DNA of 64,000 nt, taken from the NCBI RefSeq assembly GCF_018449675.1, contig NZ_JAAVUZ010000007.1, positions 112,774 through 176,773 of the forward strand, read 5' to 3'. The notes below the pieces were generated by a model. The model was not told the DNA's origin. It saw nothing but the letters and a program-made list of their open reading frames with translations, and made no database searches. This DNA is from Glaciihabitans sp. dw_435. GTDB taxonomy: Bacteria; Actinomycetota; Actinomycetes; Actinomycetales; Microbacteriaceae. The position numbers and the translations under genes were made by a program. Positions 1-8,678 of the stretch are shown here, in pieces. The number at the start of each line of letters is the position of its first letter. The first letter of the stretch is position 1.

Positions 1-53
1 CAGGGCGAAAATCCGCGGAAATCCGGGGCAAAATCAATAAAGAAATATATTGC

Positions 54-1445
54 TCATGCGCGGGTCGAGGCCGCAAGAAGGGCCCCGACCGACGCAAAAT
101 CGTCCCGGACGAGCCCCGCCGTCACCCGGATGAACTGCCCTCCGCGGGTCAGTTCGCTGACCGCCGCGCCTCCGTCATCGGCCGCGGCCGGTCGTCTGCC
201 CCCGGCCGGCGCCTGCGCGGCGAGAAACGCGGTGCCGGCGGCCACCCGGATGCCTGCCGCCGCCAACTGCACAACTGCCGCGCGTTCGTCGTCGACGGGA
301 AGCCACAGGTTGACGCCGTCCGGCACCCGCGTGCACACCCCGGCGGCCGCGAGTGCCGCGGACAACGCGTGCTGCCTCTGGCCGTAGGTGACGCGCGCCA
401 CGTCGATGGCCGCCACCGTCGAGGCATCCGTCATCAAGTCGTACAGAATCGTCTGCAGCATGCGCGACGTCCAGCCGGGGCCGAGCAGTCGCCGGGCCAC
501 GATGCGATCGACCAACTCCGTGGGTCCGCCCAGCGCTCCGATCCGCAGGTCGGGGCCGTGAGACTTCGAGAAACTCCGCACGTGCAGCACCCTCTCCGGC
601 AGGTACGTGCCGAGGCTGACCTGTGGTTTGGTGCTGATCTCCCCGGAGTGATCGTCCTCGATCACGATCGTCTTCTGTGCGGTTCTGCTCGAGCGGATGA
701 CCCGGGCGAGCTCCTTCGCGCGCTCCTCCGTCATCGAGACCCCCGCTGGGTTCTGGCTGCGGGGTTGCAGCACGATGACGGCGGGCGATCGCGTGAGCGC
801 CGCGGACAGCTCCCGCGGGAGCATCCCCTCTTCGTCGATTCCCACCGCGATCTTCTCGATCCCATAGTGCTCAAGAAGGTCGAAGATCGGCGGGAATCCG
901 GGGTTCTCGACCACGACACGATCGCCGTAGCGCAGCAGCAGGTCGAGCGCGCGGGATATCGCGTCCAGCGCGCCATCCACCACGGTGATTGCGTCAACCG
1001 GATACGGCCACGACTCGCGCAGCATCGCCTCGAGCTCGGGCAGGACGGGGGAGTCGAGGTAGCTCGAGGTTCCCGCGCGGCTCGACACCCGTGACAGGGC
1101 CGGCCCCAGGTTCGGCAGCAGCGCGGGGTCCGGCGTTCCGGTCGACAGGTCGAGGCGTGCGCCCGGCTGGCCCGCGAGATTTCGCGAACGGGGCGGCAGC
1201 CAGGTCGACGGTGCCGCGCGAACGAACGACCCGCTGCGGCCACGGGACACGATCAGTCCCACGCTCGCGAGCGCCTGCCACGCGTGGCTGACGGTGGCCG
1301 GACTCACGCCGAGATCGGCCGCGAGTTCCCGCACCGTGGGCAGCCTGTCACCCGGCGCGAGATCGCCCGAAGTGATCAGCCGGGCGATGGCCCCGGCGAT
1401 GCCGCTGGGTGACGCGTCCTCGACTTCGAGGGCTATCGACTTCAC
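54..1445 (-). CDS. MocR/PdxR-type transcriptional regulator (GntR HTH fused to aminotransferase-like domain)
   Basis: This 463-residue protein has an N-terminal GntR winged helix (about residues 10-75) and a fold-type I aminotransferase-like domain (about 95-460). The motif SFSKSHGPDLR contains the expected PLP lysine (K294), with IEDDHSGE upstream as the cofactor-binding aspartate region. MocR proteins use the PLP domain as an effector sensor and usually regulate a divergent operon. The gene is divergent from the pyrimidine/hydantoin-type operon starting at 1548, so it is its probable regulator. The start is GTG. The effector is unknown; a cluster substrate or product amino acid such as beta-alanine is my inference. 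Confidence 0.9.
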   Translation of the reverse strand: MKSIALEVEDASPSGIAGAIARLITSGDLAPGDRLPTVRELAADLGVSPATVSHAWQALASVGLIVSRGRSGSFVRAAPSTWLPPRSRNLAGQPGARLDLSTGTPDPALLPNLGPALSRVSSRAGTSSYLDSPVLPELEAMLRESWPYPVDAITVVDGALDAISRALDLLLRYGDRVVVENPGFPPIFDLLEHYGIEKIAVGIDEEGMLPRELSAALTRSPAVIVLQPRSQNPAGVSMTEERAKELARVIRSSRTAQKTIVIEDDHSGEISTKPQVSLGTYLPERVLHVRSFSKSHGPDLRIGALGGPTELVDRIVARRLLGPGWTSRMLQTILYDLMTDASTVAAIDVARVTYGQRQHALSAALAAAGVCTRVPDGVNLWLPVDDERAAVVQLAAAGIRVAAGTAFLAAQAPAGGRRPAAADDGGAAVSELTRGGQFIRVTAGLVRDDFASVGALLAASTRA

Positions 1446-1460
1446 GTGAACCCCCGTTAG

Positions 1461-1527
1461 GTTTTACGAACGCGTCATAAACGTAAAACGTAAGAGAAAT
1501 GTTTACGGCGAATAATAACAAAACGTA
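1461..1527. promoter_or_regulatory. Predicted MocR operator array
   Basis: The 102-base divergent intergenic region carries repeated half-sites: GTTTTACG at 1461-1468, its exact reverse complement CGTAAAAC at 1482-1489, GTTTACG at 1501-1507 and AAAACGTA at 1520-1527. The first two form an inverted repeat with a 13-base spacer. MocR-family regulators often bind direct plus inverted repeats in such intergenic regions, so this is the best candidate for control of both directions. The repeats are seen directly; binding is inferred. Confidence 0.6.
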
Positions 1528-1547
1528 GTCCCTTCGGAGGTAATCCC

Positions 1548-2396
1548 ATGGCCGTAGTTCGAGCAGCGATAACCCAGACAACCTGGACGGGCGATAAAGA
1601 ATCGATGGTCGCCAAGCACGAGCAGTTCGCGCGTGATGCTGCGGCCGATGGCGCCCAGATCATTTGTTTCCAGGAGCTGTTCTATGGCCCCTATTTCGGG
1701 ATCACCGAGGACAAGAAGTATTACGCCTACGCGGAGCCCGCGGACGGTCCCATCGTTCAGCGCTTCGCTGCCCTGGCCAAAGAATTGAACCTTGTGATGG
1801 TGCTTCCCATCTACGAGGAGGACATGCCGGGCGTGTATTACAACACCGCCGTCGTCGTCGACTCCGACGGCACGATCCTCGGCAAGTACCGCAAGCACCA
1901 CATCCCGCACCTCGACAAGTTCTGGGAGAAGTTCTACTTCCGCCCCGGCAACCTGGGCTACCCGGTCTTCAACACCGCTGTCGGTCCCATCGGCGTGTAC
2001 ATCTGTTACGACCGTCATTTTCCCGAGGGATGGCGCGAGCTTGGCCTTAACGGTGCGCAGATCGTTTTCAACCCCAACGCCACGAAGCCAGGCCTGTCCA
2101 ACCGTCTCTGGGAGATCGAGCAGCCCGCTGCCGCCGGCGCCAATGGATACTTCGTGGCGGCGCCGAACCGCGTCGGCCGGGAGGACAACGAATACGGCGA
2201 TGACGCCGTCACCTTCTACGGCAACAGCCAGTTCGTCGATCCGCAGGGCAACGTCATCGGTGGTTACGGCAGCGGCGAGGTGGAAGAAATCCTGATCCGC
2301 GACCTCAACCTCGACATGATCCGCCAGGTGCGTGACGACTGGCAGTTCTACCGCGACCGTCGTCCGGAGTCCTACACGTCCATCCCGAAGCCGTAA
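1548..2396 (+). CDS. Nitrilase-superfamily amidohydrolase, beta-ureidopropionase / N-carbamoyl amino acid hydrolase type
   Basis: This 282-residue carbon-nitrogen hydrolase shows the Glu-Lys-Cys triad of the family: E43 (ICFQELF), K116 (GKYRKHHIPH) and C153 (YICYDRHFPE). It resembles enzymes that hydrolyse N-carbamoyl-beta-alanine or other N-carbamoyl amino acids to the free amino acid, CO2 and ammonia. The start ATG has a good Shine-Dalgarno sequence (GGAGG). It lies directly upstream of a dihydropyrimidinase, the preceding enzyme in reductive pyrimidine breakdown, which supports this role. A related aliphatic amidase activity cannot be excluded. Confidence 0.88.
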   Translation: MAVVRAAITQTTWTGDKESMVAKHEQFARDAAADGAQIICFQELFYGPYFGITEDKKYYAYAEPADGPIVQRFAALAKELNLVMVLPIYEEDMPGVYYNTAVVVDSDGTILGKYRKHHIPHLDKFWEKFYFRPGNLGYPVFNTAVGPIGVYICYDRHFPEGWRELGLNGAQIVFNPNATKPGLSNRLWEIEQPAAAGANGYFVAAPNRVGREDNEYGDDAVTFYGNSQFVDPQGNVIGGYGSGEVEEILIRDLNLDMIRQVRDDWQFYRDRRPESYTSIPKP

Positions 2397-2420
2397 CACG
2401 AGACCAAGGAGCCCAGGTCG

Positions 2421-3854
2421 ATGAAGACTCTGATCAAGAACGGTCTCGTTGTTAACTCAACGGGCACGGGGTACGCGGACGTGCTGATCGACGGCGAGAC
2501 AATCGCCGCGGTGCTTGCTCCCGGGTCGACCCTGCTCGGGTTCGACCTCGAATCGAGCGTCGACACGGTGATCGATGCCCAGGGAAAGTACGTCATCCCG
2601 GGCGGGATCGACGCGCACACCCACATGGAGATGCCGTTCGGTGGCACCTTCGCCAGCGACACCTTCGAGACGGGCACCCGGGCGGCCGCGTGGGGCGGGA
2701 CGACGAGCATCGTTGACTTCGTCGTGCAGTACCCGGGCGAGAATCCCGTCGAGCGCTACAACGCGTGGCAGGCGAAGGCCGCCGGCAATTGTGCCATCGA
2801 CTACGGATTCCACCAGATCCTGTCGGACGTGCAGGACTCCTCGCTCACCGCAATGGACGAACTGATCGACGAGGGAGTGACGAGCTTCAAGCTTTTCATG
2901 GCCTACAAGGGTGTCTTCCTGTCCGATGATGGCCAGATCGTGAAGGCGATGCAGAAGGGGGCAAGCAACGGCGCACTGATGATGATGCACGCAGAGAACG
3001 GCAGCGTCATTGACCTCCTCGTGCAGCAGGCCATCGAGGCCGGCAACACCTCTCCCTACAACCACGGTCTCACCCGGCCATGGCAGGCGGAAGAGGAAGC
3101 GACCCACCGCGCGATCATGCTGGCCGACCTCACCGGGGCGCCGCTGTATGTGGTGCACGTCTCCGCCAAGCAGGCCGTCGACCAGATCATGACCGCCCGC
3201 GACAACGGCAAGAACGTGTTTGGCGAGACCTGCCCGCAGTACCTCTACCTGTCGCTCGAGGAACAGCTCGGGGCGAAGGGAGAGGAGTGGGGTGACTTCG
3301 AGGGAGCCAAGTGGGTCTGTTCGACGCCGCTGCGGTCCCGGGCGGAGGGTCACCAGCACCACATGTGGCAGGCGCTGCGCACCAACGATATCCAGATGGT
3401 CTCCACCGACCACTGCCCGTTCTGCATGAAGGGCCAGAAGGACATGGGGCTCACGGACTTCTCCAAGATCCCCAACGGAATCGGCTCCGTCGAGCACCGA
3501 ATGGACCTCATGTACCAGGGTGTCGTGGACGGCCAGATCAGCCTTCCCCGCTGGGTCGAACTGACATCGACCACTCCCGCCCGCATGTTTGGCATGTACG
3601 GCAAGAAGGGCGTCATCCAGCCCGGTGCCGATGGCGATGTGGTGGTCTACGACCCCAACGGTCACACGTCGATCGGTGTCGGCAAGACCCACCACATGAA
3701 CATGGACTACTCCGCCTACGAGGGCTTCGAGATCGACGGCCACGTCGACACGGTGATCTCCCGCGGCAAGGTCGTCGTCGATAACAACGAGTACGTCGGC
3801 ACCAAGGGCGACGGCAAGTACTTCCGGCGCGGCCTCAGCCAGTACCTGATCTAG
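2421..3854 (+). CDS. hydA: Dihydropyrimidinase / hydantoinase
   Basis: This 477-residue amidohydrolase has all metal ligands of the cyclic amidohydrolases: H66 and H68 (DAHTHME), the carboxylated lysine K157 (TSFKLFMAYKG), H190 (MMMHAENG), H246 (VVHVSAK) and D330 (STDHCPF). It opens dihydrouracil, dihydrothymine or hydantoin rings to N-carbamoyl amino acids. The length matches the family. It starts 24 bases after the nitrilase stop, with AAGGAG upstream, so the two are co-transcribed and consecutive in the pathway. The exact ring substrate cannot be read from the sequence. Confidence 0.93.
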   Translation: MKTLIKNGLVVNSTGTGYADVLIDGETIAAVLAPGSTLLGFDLESSVDTVIDAQGKYVIPGGIDAHTHMEMPFGGTFASDTFETGTRAAAWGGTTSIVDFVVQYPGENPVERYNAWQAKAAGNCAIDYGFHQILSDVQDSSLTAMDELIDEGVTSFKLFMAYKGVFLSDDGQIVKAMQKGASNGALMMMHAENGSVIDLLVQQAIEAGNTSPYNHGLTRPWQAEEEATHRAIMLADLTGAPLYVVHVSAKQAVDQIMTARDNGKNVFGETCPQYLYLSLEEQLGAKGEEWGDFEGAKWVCSTPLRSRAEGHQHHMWQALRTNDIQMVSTDHCPFCMKGQKDMGLTDFSKIPNGIGSVEHRMDLMYQGVVDGQISLPRWVELTSTTPARMFGMYGKKGVIQPGADGDVVVYDPNGHTSIGVGKTHHMNMDYSAYEGFEIDGHVDTVISRGKVVVDNNEYVGTKGDGKYFRRGLSQYLI

Positions 3855-3864
3855 AGAGAGACAC

Positions 3865-4881
3865 ATGGACTTCGGAGCAGTACTCCAGACCAACCCGCCC
3901 GCCTCCCGCACCATCGCGTTGGCGAAGCTCGCCGAGCAGCACGGCTTCAGCCACGTGTGGACATTCGACTCCCACCTCCTCTGGCAGGAGCCGTACGTCA
4001 TCTACAGCCAGATCCTCAGCCAGACCCAACGCGTGATCGTTGGACCCATGGTCACCAACCCCGCCACGCGCGATTGGACCGTCACCGCATCCACCTACGC
4101 GACGCTCAACGAAATGTTCGGCAATCGCACCATCATGGGCATCGGGCGGGGAGACTCCGCCGTGCGGGTGACCAACGGTGCCCCGACAACGCTGAAGACG
4201 CTGCGCGAGTCGATCCACGTCATCCGCGAGCTCGCCAACAGCCGGGCAGTCGAGTACAACGGCGCGACACTGCAGTTTCCCTGGAGCACCGGGTCCACGC
4301 TCGACGTGTGGGTGGCAGCGTACGGCCCACTGGCGCTCAAACTCACGGGTGAGGTCGGCGACGGGTTCATCCTGCAGATGGCGGACCTCGATGTCGCAGA
4401 GTGGATGATCAAGACGGTGCGGGATGCGGCGGAAAAGGTGGGCCGTGATCCGATGGCCATCAAGTTCTGCGTGGCGGCGCCGATGTACATCGGTTCGGAC
4501 TGGGAGCACATGCGCGACCAGAACCGCTGGTTCGGCGGAATGGTCGGCAACCACGTCGCCGATATCGTCGCCAAGTACGGCGAGGGTTCGGCCGTACCCA
4601 CCGCGTTGACCGACTACATCAAGGGACGCGAGGGCTACGACTACAACGAGCATGGCCGGGCGGGTAATACGCACACGAACTTCGTTCCCGACGAAATCGT
4701 CGACCGTTTCTGCATCCTCGGTACCGCAGACCAGCACATCGAGAAGCTCAAGGCTCTCAAGGAGCTCGGCGTCGACCAGTTCGCCGGGTATCTCCAGCAC
4801 GACAACAAAGAAGAGACACTGCGCGTGTATGGCGAGACGGTCATCCCCGCGATGCGCGAGCACATTACGGCGAAAGCATGA
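3865..4881 (+). CDS. Luciferase-like (LLM class) F420/flavin-dependent oxidoreductase, TIGR03842-like
   Basis: This 338-residue TIM-barrel protein belongs to the bacterial luciferase-like family; typical segments are VGPMVTNPATR near residue 60 and GIGRGDSAVRV near residue 95. It resembles the subfamily annotated as F420-dependent oxidoreductase TIGR03842. It follows the dihydropyrimidinase by 10 bases (RBS GAGAGAG) and overlaps the following permease by 4 bases, so it is firmly part of the operon. Its reaction is unknown. Because no dihydropyrimidine dehydrogenase is present, it could reduce or oxidise the ring substrate; this is inference. Confidence 0.85.
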   Translation: MDFGAVLQTNPPASRTIALAKLAEQHGFSHVWTFDSHLLWQEPYVIYSQILSQTQRVIVGPMVTNPATRDWTVTASTYATLNEMFGNRTIMGIGRGDSAVRVTNGAPTTLKTLRESIHVIRELANSRAVEYNGATLQFPWSTGSTLDVWVAAYGPLALKLTGEVGDGFILQMADLDVAEWMIKTVRDAAEKVGRDPMAIKFCVAAPMYIGSDWEHMRDQNRWFGGMVGNHVADIVAKYGEGSAVPTALTDYIKGREGYDYNEHGRAGNTHTNFVPDEIVDRFCILGTADQHIEKLKALKELGVDQFAGYLQHDNKEETLRVYGETVIPAMREHITAKA

Positions 4882-5747
4882 CCCGAGCCCGTCCGATCCT
4901 GCTCGGCGTCGCTGGCGTCGTACTCCTCGGCGTGGCCTGGGAAGGCTACAAGGCGCTCGGACCCGCGGACGGAGTCGTGGTCAACGGCCTCACCGTCCTT
5001 CCCCGTACGAGCGACCTCGCGATGCCGCATCTCGTCACGATGTGGACGCGCCTCGGCGAGCCGGTCACCTCGGCCGCCGGCTCCCCGGCGCTATGGGAAG
5101 CGGTCGTGAAGGCGGCGGGATTCACCCTCGGAATCGCCGCCGTCGGATGGATCATTGGTGTCGTCGTCGGCATGCTGCTCGCTATCCTCATGCAACGGTT
5201 CCGCACGGCGGAGTCGGCGCTGCTGCCGTGGATCGTGCTCAGCCAGACCGTGCCACTGATCGCCATCGCGCCGCTCGTGAGCGGGTGGGGATCGCAGATC
5301 AGATTCGGCGAATCCCGCTGGCAGGACTGGATGTCTGTCGCCGTCATCGCCTCGTACCTTGCGTTCTTCCCCGTCTCGATCGGCGCGCTGCGGGGACTCG
5401 AGTCACCCGAGAAGGCGCACATGGAACTGATGCGCACGTACGCGGTCGGCTGGTGGAAGACGCTGCTGCGCCTGCGACTGCCGGCGAGCGTTCCCTACCT
5501 GATTCCCGCCCTTCGACTCGCGGCGGCCAACGCGGTGATCGGAACAGTGGTCGCCGAAGTATCCATCGGGCTCAGCGGTGGTGTTGGCCGAATGATGGTG
5601 GAGTACGCGAGCACCGCAAGCGGTGACCCGGGAAAACCGTGGGCTCCGATCTTCGGGGCTGTCGCCATCGGGCTGATCGCCGCCGGCGTTGTCGCCCTTC
5701 TCGGGCTCGTATTGAAGCGTTACCGCAGAGGAGAAGTGACCGCGTGA
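4878..5747 (+). CDS. ABC transporter permease (SsuC/TauC/ThiX-like)
   Basis: This 289-residue inner membrane protein of the BPD_transp_1 fold has a predicted N-terminal membrane segment (about 5-22) and five further segments between about 75 and 280. The cytoplasmic EAA loop that contacts the ATPase is visible as ELMRTYAVGWWKTLLRLRLP (about 178-197). It overlaps the oxidoreductase by ATGA and the ATPase by GTGA, indicating translational coupling. With the second permease at 6604 it probably forms a heterodimeric channel for the cluster substrate. Confidence 0.88.
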   Translation: MTRARPILLGVAGVVLLGVAWEGYKALGPADGVVVNGLTVLPRTSDLAMPHLVTMWTRLGEPVTSAAGSPALWEAVVKAAGFTLGIAAVGWIIGVVVGMLLAILMQRFRTAESALLPWIVLSQTVPLIAIAPLVSGWGSQIRFGESRWQDWMSVAVIASYLAFFPVSIGALRGLESPEKAHMELMRTYAVGWWKTLLRLRLPASVPYLIPALRLAAANAVIGTVVAEVSIGLSGGVGRMMVEYASTASGDPGKPWAPIFGAVAIGLIAAGVVALLGLVLKRYRRGEVTA

Positions 5748-6607
5748 GAAGTTCTGATGTTGCGGTAATGGCCGCCGGTTCGACCGCGACCGCCGTGGAC
5801 GTGGTTGGCGCCACGAAGATCTTCACCGTCGCCAAGGGCGCCCAGGTCATAGCGCTGGACACCATCGACCTGAGCGTGGCACCCGGGGAGTTCGTCTCCC
5901 TCATCGGCCCCAGCGGCTGCGGCAAGAGCACCCTGCTTCGGCTGATCGCCGACCTTGACCAGCCCACCACCGGCAGCGTCACCGTCTTCGGCAAGTCGGC
6001 ACGGCAAGCCCGCGTCGATCAGGACTACGGCATCGCCTTCCAGCAGGCGGGCCTGCTTCCCTGGCGCACTGTCGCCGGCAACATCGAGCTGCCTCTCGAG
6101 CTTCACGGCACCGGCAAGACGGCCCGCAAGGCCCGCGCTGCCGAGCTTCTCGAACTGGTGGGGCTCACCGACTTCGCGGACCGCTACCCCGAGCAACTCT
6201 CCGGCGGAATGCAGCAGCGGGTGGCGATCGCCCGGTCGCTCGCCGAGAGCCCCAAGCTGCTGCTGATGGATGAACCGTTCGGAGCCCTCGACGAGATGAC
6301 GCGTGAGCGCATGCAGAACGAGCTCGTTCGCATCTGCGCGGAGACCGGAGCGGCCGTGGTCTTCGTCACCCACTCGATTCCGGAAGCGGTCTTCCTCTCC
6401 GACCGCGTCGTCGTGATGTCGCCGCGGCCGGGACGCATCGTAGATGTCATCCCCGTTGCCCTCGGCGCCGCGGAAGATCGTGACGACGACCTGCGCGAGG
6501 CCGTGGGATTCTTCGCGGCCGTCAGCGCAGTGCGCGAAGCACTGCACGGCACACCTGCCGGAGGGGCAGCGGGTGCGTCTGCTGCTCGCGGTGTGGAGAC
6601 CCGATGA
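5744..6607 (+). CDS. ABC transporter ATP-binding protein (SsuB/TauB/ThiZ-like)
   Basis: This 287-residue ATPase energises the importer. Walker A GPSGCGKST (about 55-63), Q-loop FQQ (about 99-101), signature LSGGMQQ (about 152-158), Walker B LLLMDEP (about 172-178) and the H-loop in FVTHS are all intact. I chose the GTG at 5744, which overlaps the upstream stop (GTGA), over an in-frame extension to 5639 that would lie inside the permease gene. It also overlaps the downstream permease by 4 bases. Family members import sulfonates, nitrate, thiamine precursors or other small organics. Confidence 0.9.
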   Translation: MRSSDVAVMAAGSTATAVDVVGATKIFTVAKGAQVIALDTIDLSVAPGEFVSLIGPSGCGKSTLLRLIADLDQPTTGSVTVFGKSARQARVDQDYGIAFQQAGLLPWRTVAGNIELPLELHGTGKTARKARAAELLELVGLTDFADRYPEQLSGGMQQRVAIARSLAESPKLLLMDEPFGALDEMTRERMQNELVRICAETGAAVVFVTHSIPEAVFLSDRVVVMSPRPGRIVDVIPVALGAAEDRDDDLREAVGFFAAVSAVREALHGTPAGGAAGASAARGVETR

Positions 6608-7377
6608 GGACATCGACCTCGCGCACGCGCGCCATTCTCGCGCCGGTGATTTTCGGTCTCGCCGTGCTCGTGATCTGGCAGGTCGCTGTCGTGGTCCTGG
6701 GGATCAAGCCCTACGTTCTGCCCAGCCCGATCAACATCGGAGGCCAGTTCACGAAAGCGTTCGACACGGTGTGGGCGGGAACCCGCGTCACCGGATTCAA
6801 CGCGCTGATCGGACTCATCCTCGGCGCCGTGACGGGAATCATCGCGGCCATCATCTCCGCGCTCGCCCGCGTCTTCGACGAGATCGGCCTTCCGGTCATC
6901 ACCGCGGCATCCGTCGTCCCCATCGTCGCCCTCGCGCCGGTGCTCTACACAATGTTTGGTGCCGGGGCGGAGACCGCGCGTCAGTTGATCGCGGCGCTCG
7001 CCGTCTTTATCCCCGTCTACGTCAACTCGCTGCGGGGGCTGCGTCAGGTAAAACCCGTGCACCGGGATCTCATGCGCGCGTACGCGGTGTCGTCGTGGCA
7101 GGTCACCCGCACCGTCACACTGCCGGGAGCCGTGCCCTTCATCTTCACGGGACTGCGGATCGCGTCATCCCTCGCCGTTATCTCCGCCCTGATCGCCGAA
7201 TACTTCGGAGGTCCGATCGACGGCCTCGCGAAGTCGATCACGTCGGCAGCCTCCTACAGCAACTACACGCTGGCCTACGCATTCGTGCTCGGAGCGATTC
7301 TGCTCGGGCTCGTCTTCTACATGGTCACCCTCGCCCTGGAGAAGCTGGCAACGAGGCACAGGCCTTCTCTGTCCTGA
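6604..7377 (+). CDS. ABC transporter permease, second subunit
   Basis: This 257-residue BPD_transp_1 permease has about six membrane segments and an EAA-type loop DLMRAYAVSSWQVTRTVTLP (about 151-170). It is clearly different in sequence from the first permease, so the importer appears to be a heteromeric ABC system rather than the common homodimeric SsuC type. The ATG overlaps the ATPase stop by 4 bases. Its position between ATPase and binding protein fits one transport unit. Confidence 0.88.
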   Translation: MRTSTSRTRAILAPVIFGLAVLVIWQVAVVVLGIKPYVLPSPINIGGQFTKAFDTVWAGTRVTGFNALIGLILGAVTGIIAAIISALARVFDEIGLPVITAASVVPIVALAPVLYTMFGAGAETARQLIAALAVFIPVYVNSLRGLRQVKPVHRDLMRAYAVSSWQVTRTVTLPGAVPFIFTGLRIASSLAVISALIAEYFGGPIDGLAKSITSAASYSNYTLAYAFVLGAILLGLVFYMVTLALEKLATRHRPSLS

Positions 7378-7443
7378 CGTCCGACGGCCGTGAGGCGGTT
7401 CGGCGAATCACCCCCCCGAAGAGAGCACCAAGGAGGAAGCACA

Positions 7444-8586
7444 ATGAAGCACAGCACACGTTTCGTTCTCGGCATCAGTGCGATGGCAGTAGCCACCGGA
7501 CTGGTTCTGAGTGGTTGCAGCAGTTCCAGCCCCACCACCACGAGCTCTGACGGCGGACTGACGCCGGTGACCCTGCAGCTGCAGTGGCTGGCCCAAGCGC
7601 AGTTCGCCGGCTACTACGCCGCCGTGTCGCAGGGGTACTACAAGGACGAGGGCCTCGACGTCACCATTAAAGAGGCGGGAGCCGACACCGTTCCGATTAA
7701 GTCGGTCGCCAGCGGCGATGCTGACTACGCCATCTCCTGGGTGCCGAAGGTGCTCGGATCGATCGAGCAGGGCGTCAATGTCACCGACGTCGCGCAGATC
7801 TTCGAGCGCAGCGGCACGACCCAGATCTCGTTCAAGGACAAGAACATCACCACTGCCGCCGACCTCAAGGGCAAGAAGGTCGGCAGCTGGGGCTTCGGCA
7901 ATGAGTGGGAACTCTTCGCCGGCATGCAGAAGGCGGGAATCGACACCACGAGCGGCATCAAGCTCGTGCAGCAGGCCTTTGACATGAAGGGCTTTCTCGC
8001 CGGGGACATCGACGCCGCCCAGGCGATGACGTACAACGAGTACGCGCAGGTTCTCGAGACGGTGAACCCCGACACCGGCAAGCTCTACACGCCGGACGAC
8101 CTCAACGTCATCAACTGGAACGACGAGGGCACGGCCATGCTCCAGGACGCCATCTGGGCCGACACCGAGAAGCTCAAGGACGACGCCTATGACGCGCAGA
8201 CCGTCAAGTTCATCAAGGCGTCCATCAAGGGCTGGGTCTACGTGCGGGATAACCCCACGGAGGCCGCGAGCATCGTCACGGCCGCCGGGTCAACGCTCGG
8301 CACGAGCCACCAGCTGTGGATGACCAACGAGGTCAACAAGCTGATCTGGCCATCCACCGCGGGCATCGGCGAGATCATCCCCAGCGCGTGGGACCAGACG
8401 GTCGACATCGCGAAGGCGACGAAGAATGACACCGGCCAGACCATCGTCACCGCCACCCCGCCGGACACCGCGTACTCGAACGAGTACGTCGACAAGGCGC
8501 TGAAGGAACTGAAGGACGAGAACGTCGACGTCATGGGCGCCAGCTGGACTCCCACAACCGTCGAACTGAAAGAGGGCGGCAAGTAA
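7444..8586 (+). CDS. ABC transporter substrate-binding lipoprotein, NMT1/THI5-like
   Basis: This 380-residue lipoprotein has a signal peptide ending in lipobox LSGC (C25) and a mature domain of the NMT1/THI5/SsuA type: LQLQWLAQAQFAGYYAA followed by SQGYYKDEGLDVTIKEAG resembles the pyrimidine-precursor binding protein ThiY. I prefer ATG 7444, which has a strong AGGAGG 7 bases upstream and gives a proper lipoprotein signal, over an in-frame start at 7390. The ligand is likely a ring compound degraded by the linked hydrolases; riboflavin, thiamine precursors or hydantoins are alternatives. Confidence 0.88.
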   Translation: MKHSTRFVLGISAMAVATGLVLSGCSSSSPTTTSSDGGLTPVTLQLQWLAQAQFAGYYAAVSQGYYKDEGLDVTIKEAGADTVPIKSVASGDADYAISWVPKVLGSIEQGVNVTDVAQIFERSGTTQISFKDKNITTAADLKGKKVGSWGFGNEWELFAGMQKAGIDTTSGIKLVQQAFDMKGFLAGDIDAAQAMTYNEYAQVLETVNPDTGKLYTPDDLNVINWNDEGTAMLQDAIWADTEKLKDDAYDAQTVKFIKASIKGWVYVRDNPTEAASIVTAAGSTLGTSHQLWMTNEVNKLIWPSTAGIGEIIPSAWDQTVDIAKATKNDTGQTIVTATPPDTAYSNEYVDKALKELKDENVDVMGASWTPTTVELKEGGK

Positions 8587-8678
8587 CAACTGCCGCGCGT
8601 AATGTGAGCGGAGGCTGCCTCGTGCGGCCTCCGCTCCACCCCCAACTGCACCTCAGCTATCGCACCAAAGGATCCCCG

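Noticed and set aside
2457..4001. Long open frame of 514 codons on the minus strand opposite the dihydropyrimidinase
   Set aside because: It has no recognisable domains, is full of Val/Leu/Asp/His repeats typical of the complement of G/C-ending codons, and lies wholly opposite a clear enzyme gene.
3865..4881. Assigning the luciferase-like enzyme as RutA pyrimidine monooxygenase
   Set aside because: RutA acts in a pathway without dihydropyrimidinase and comes with RutB-F partners, which are absent; sequence features fit the F420-type TIGR03842 group better.
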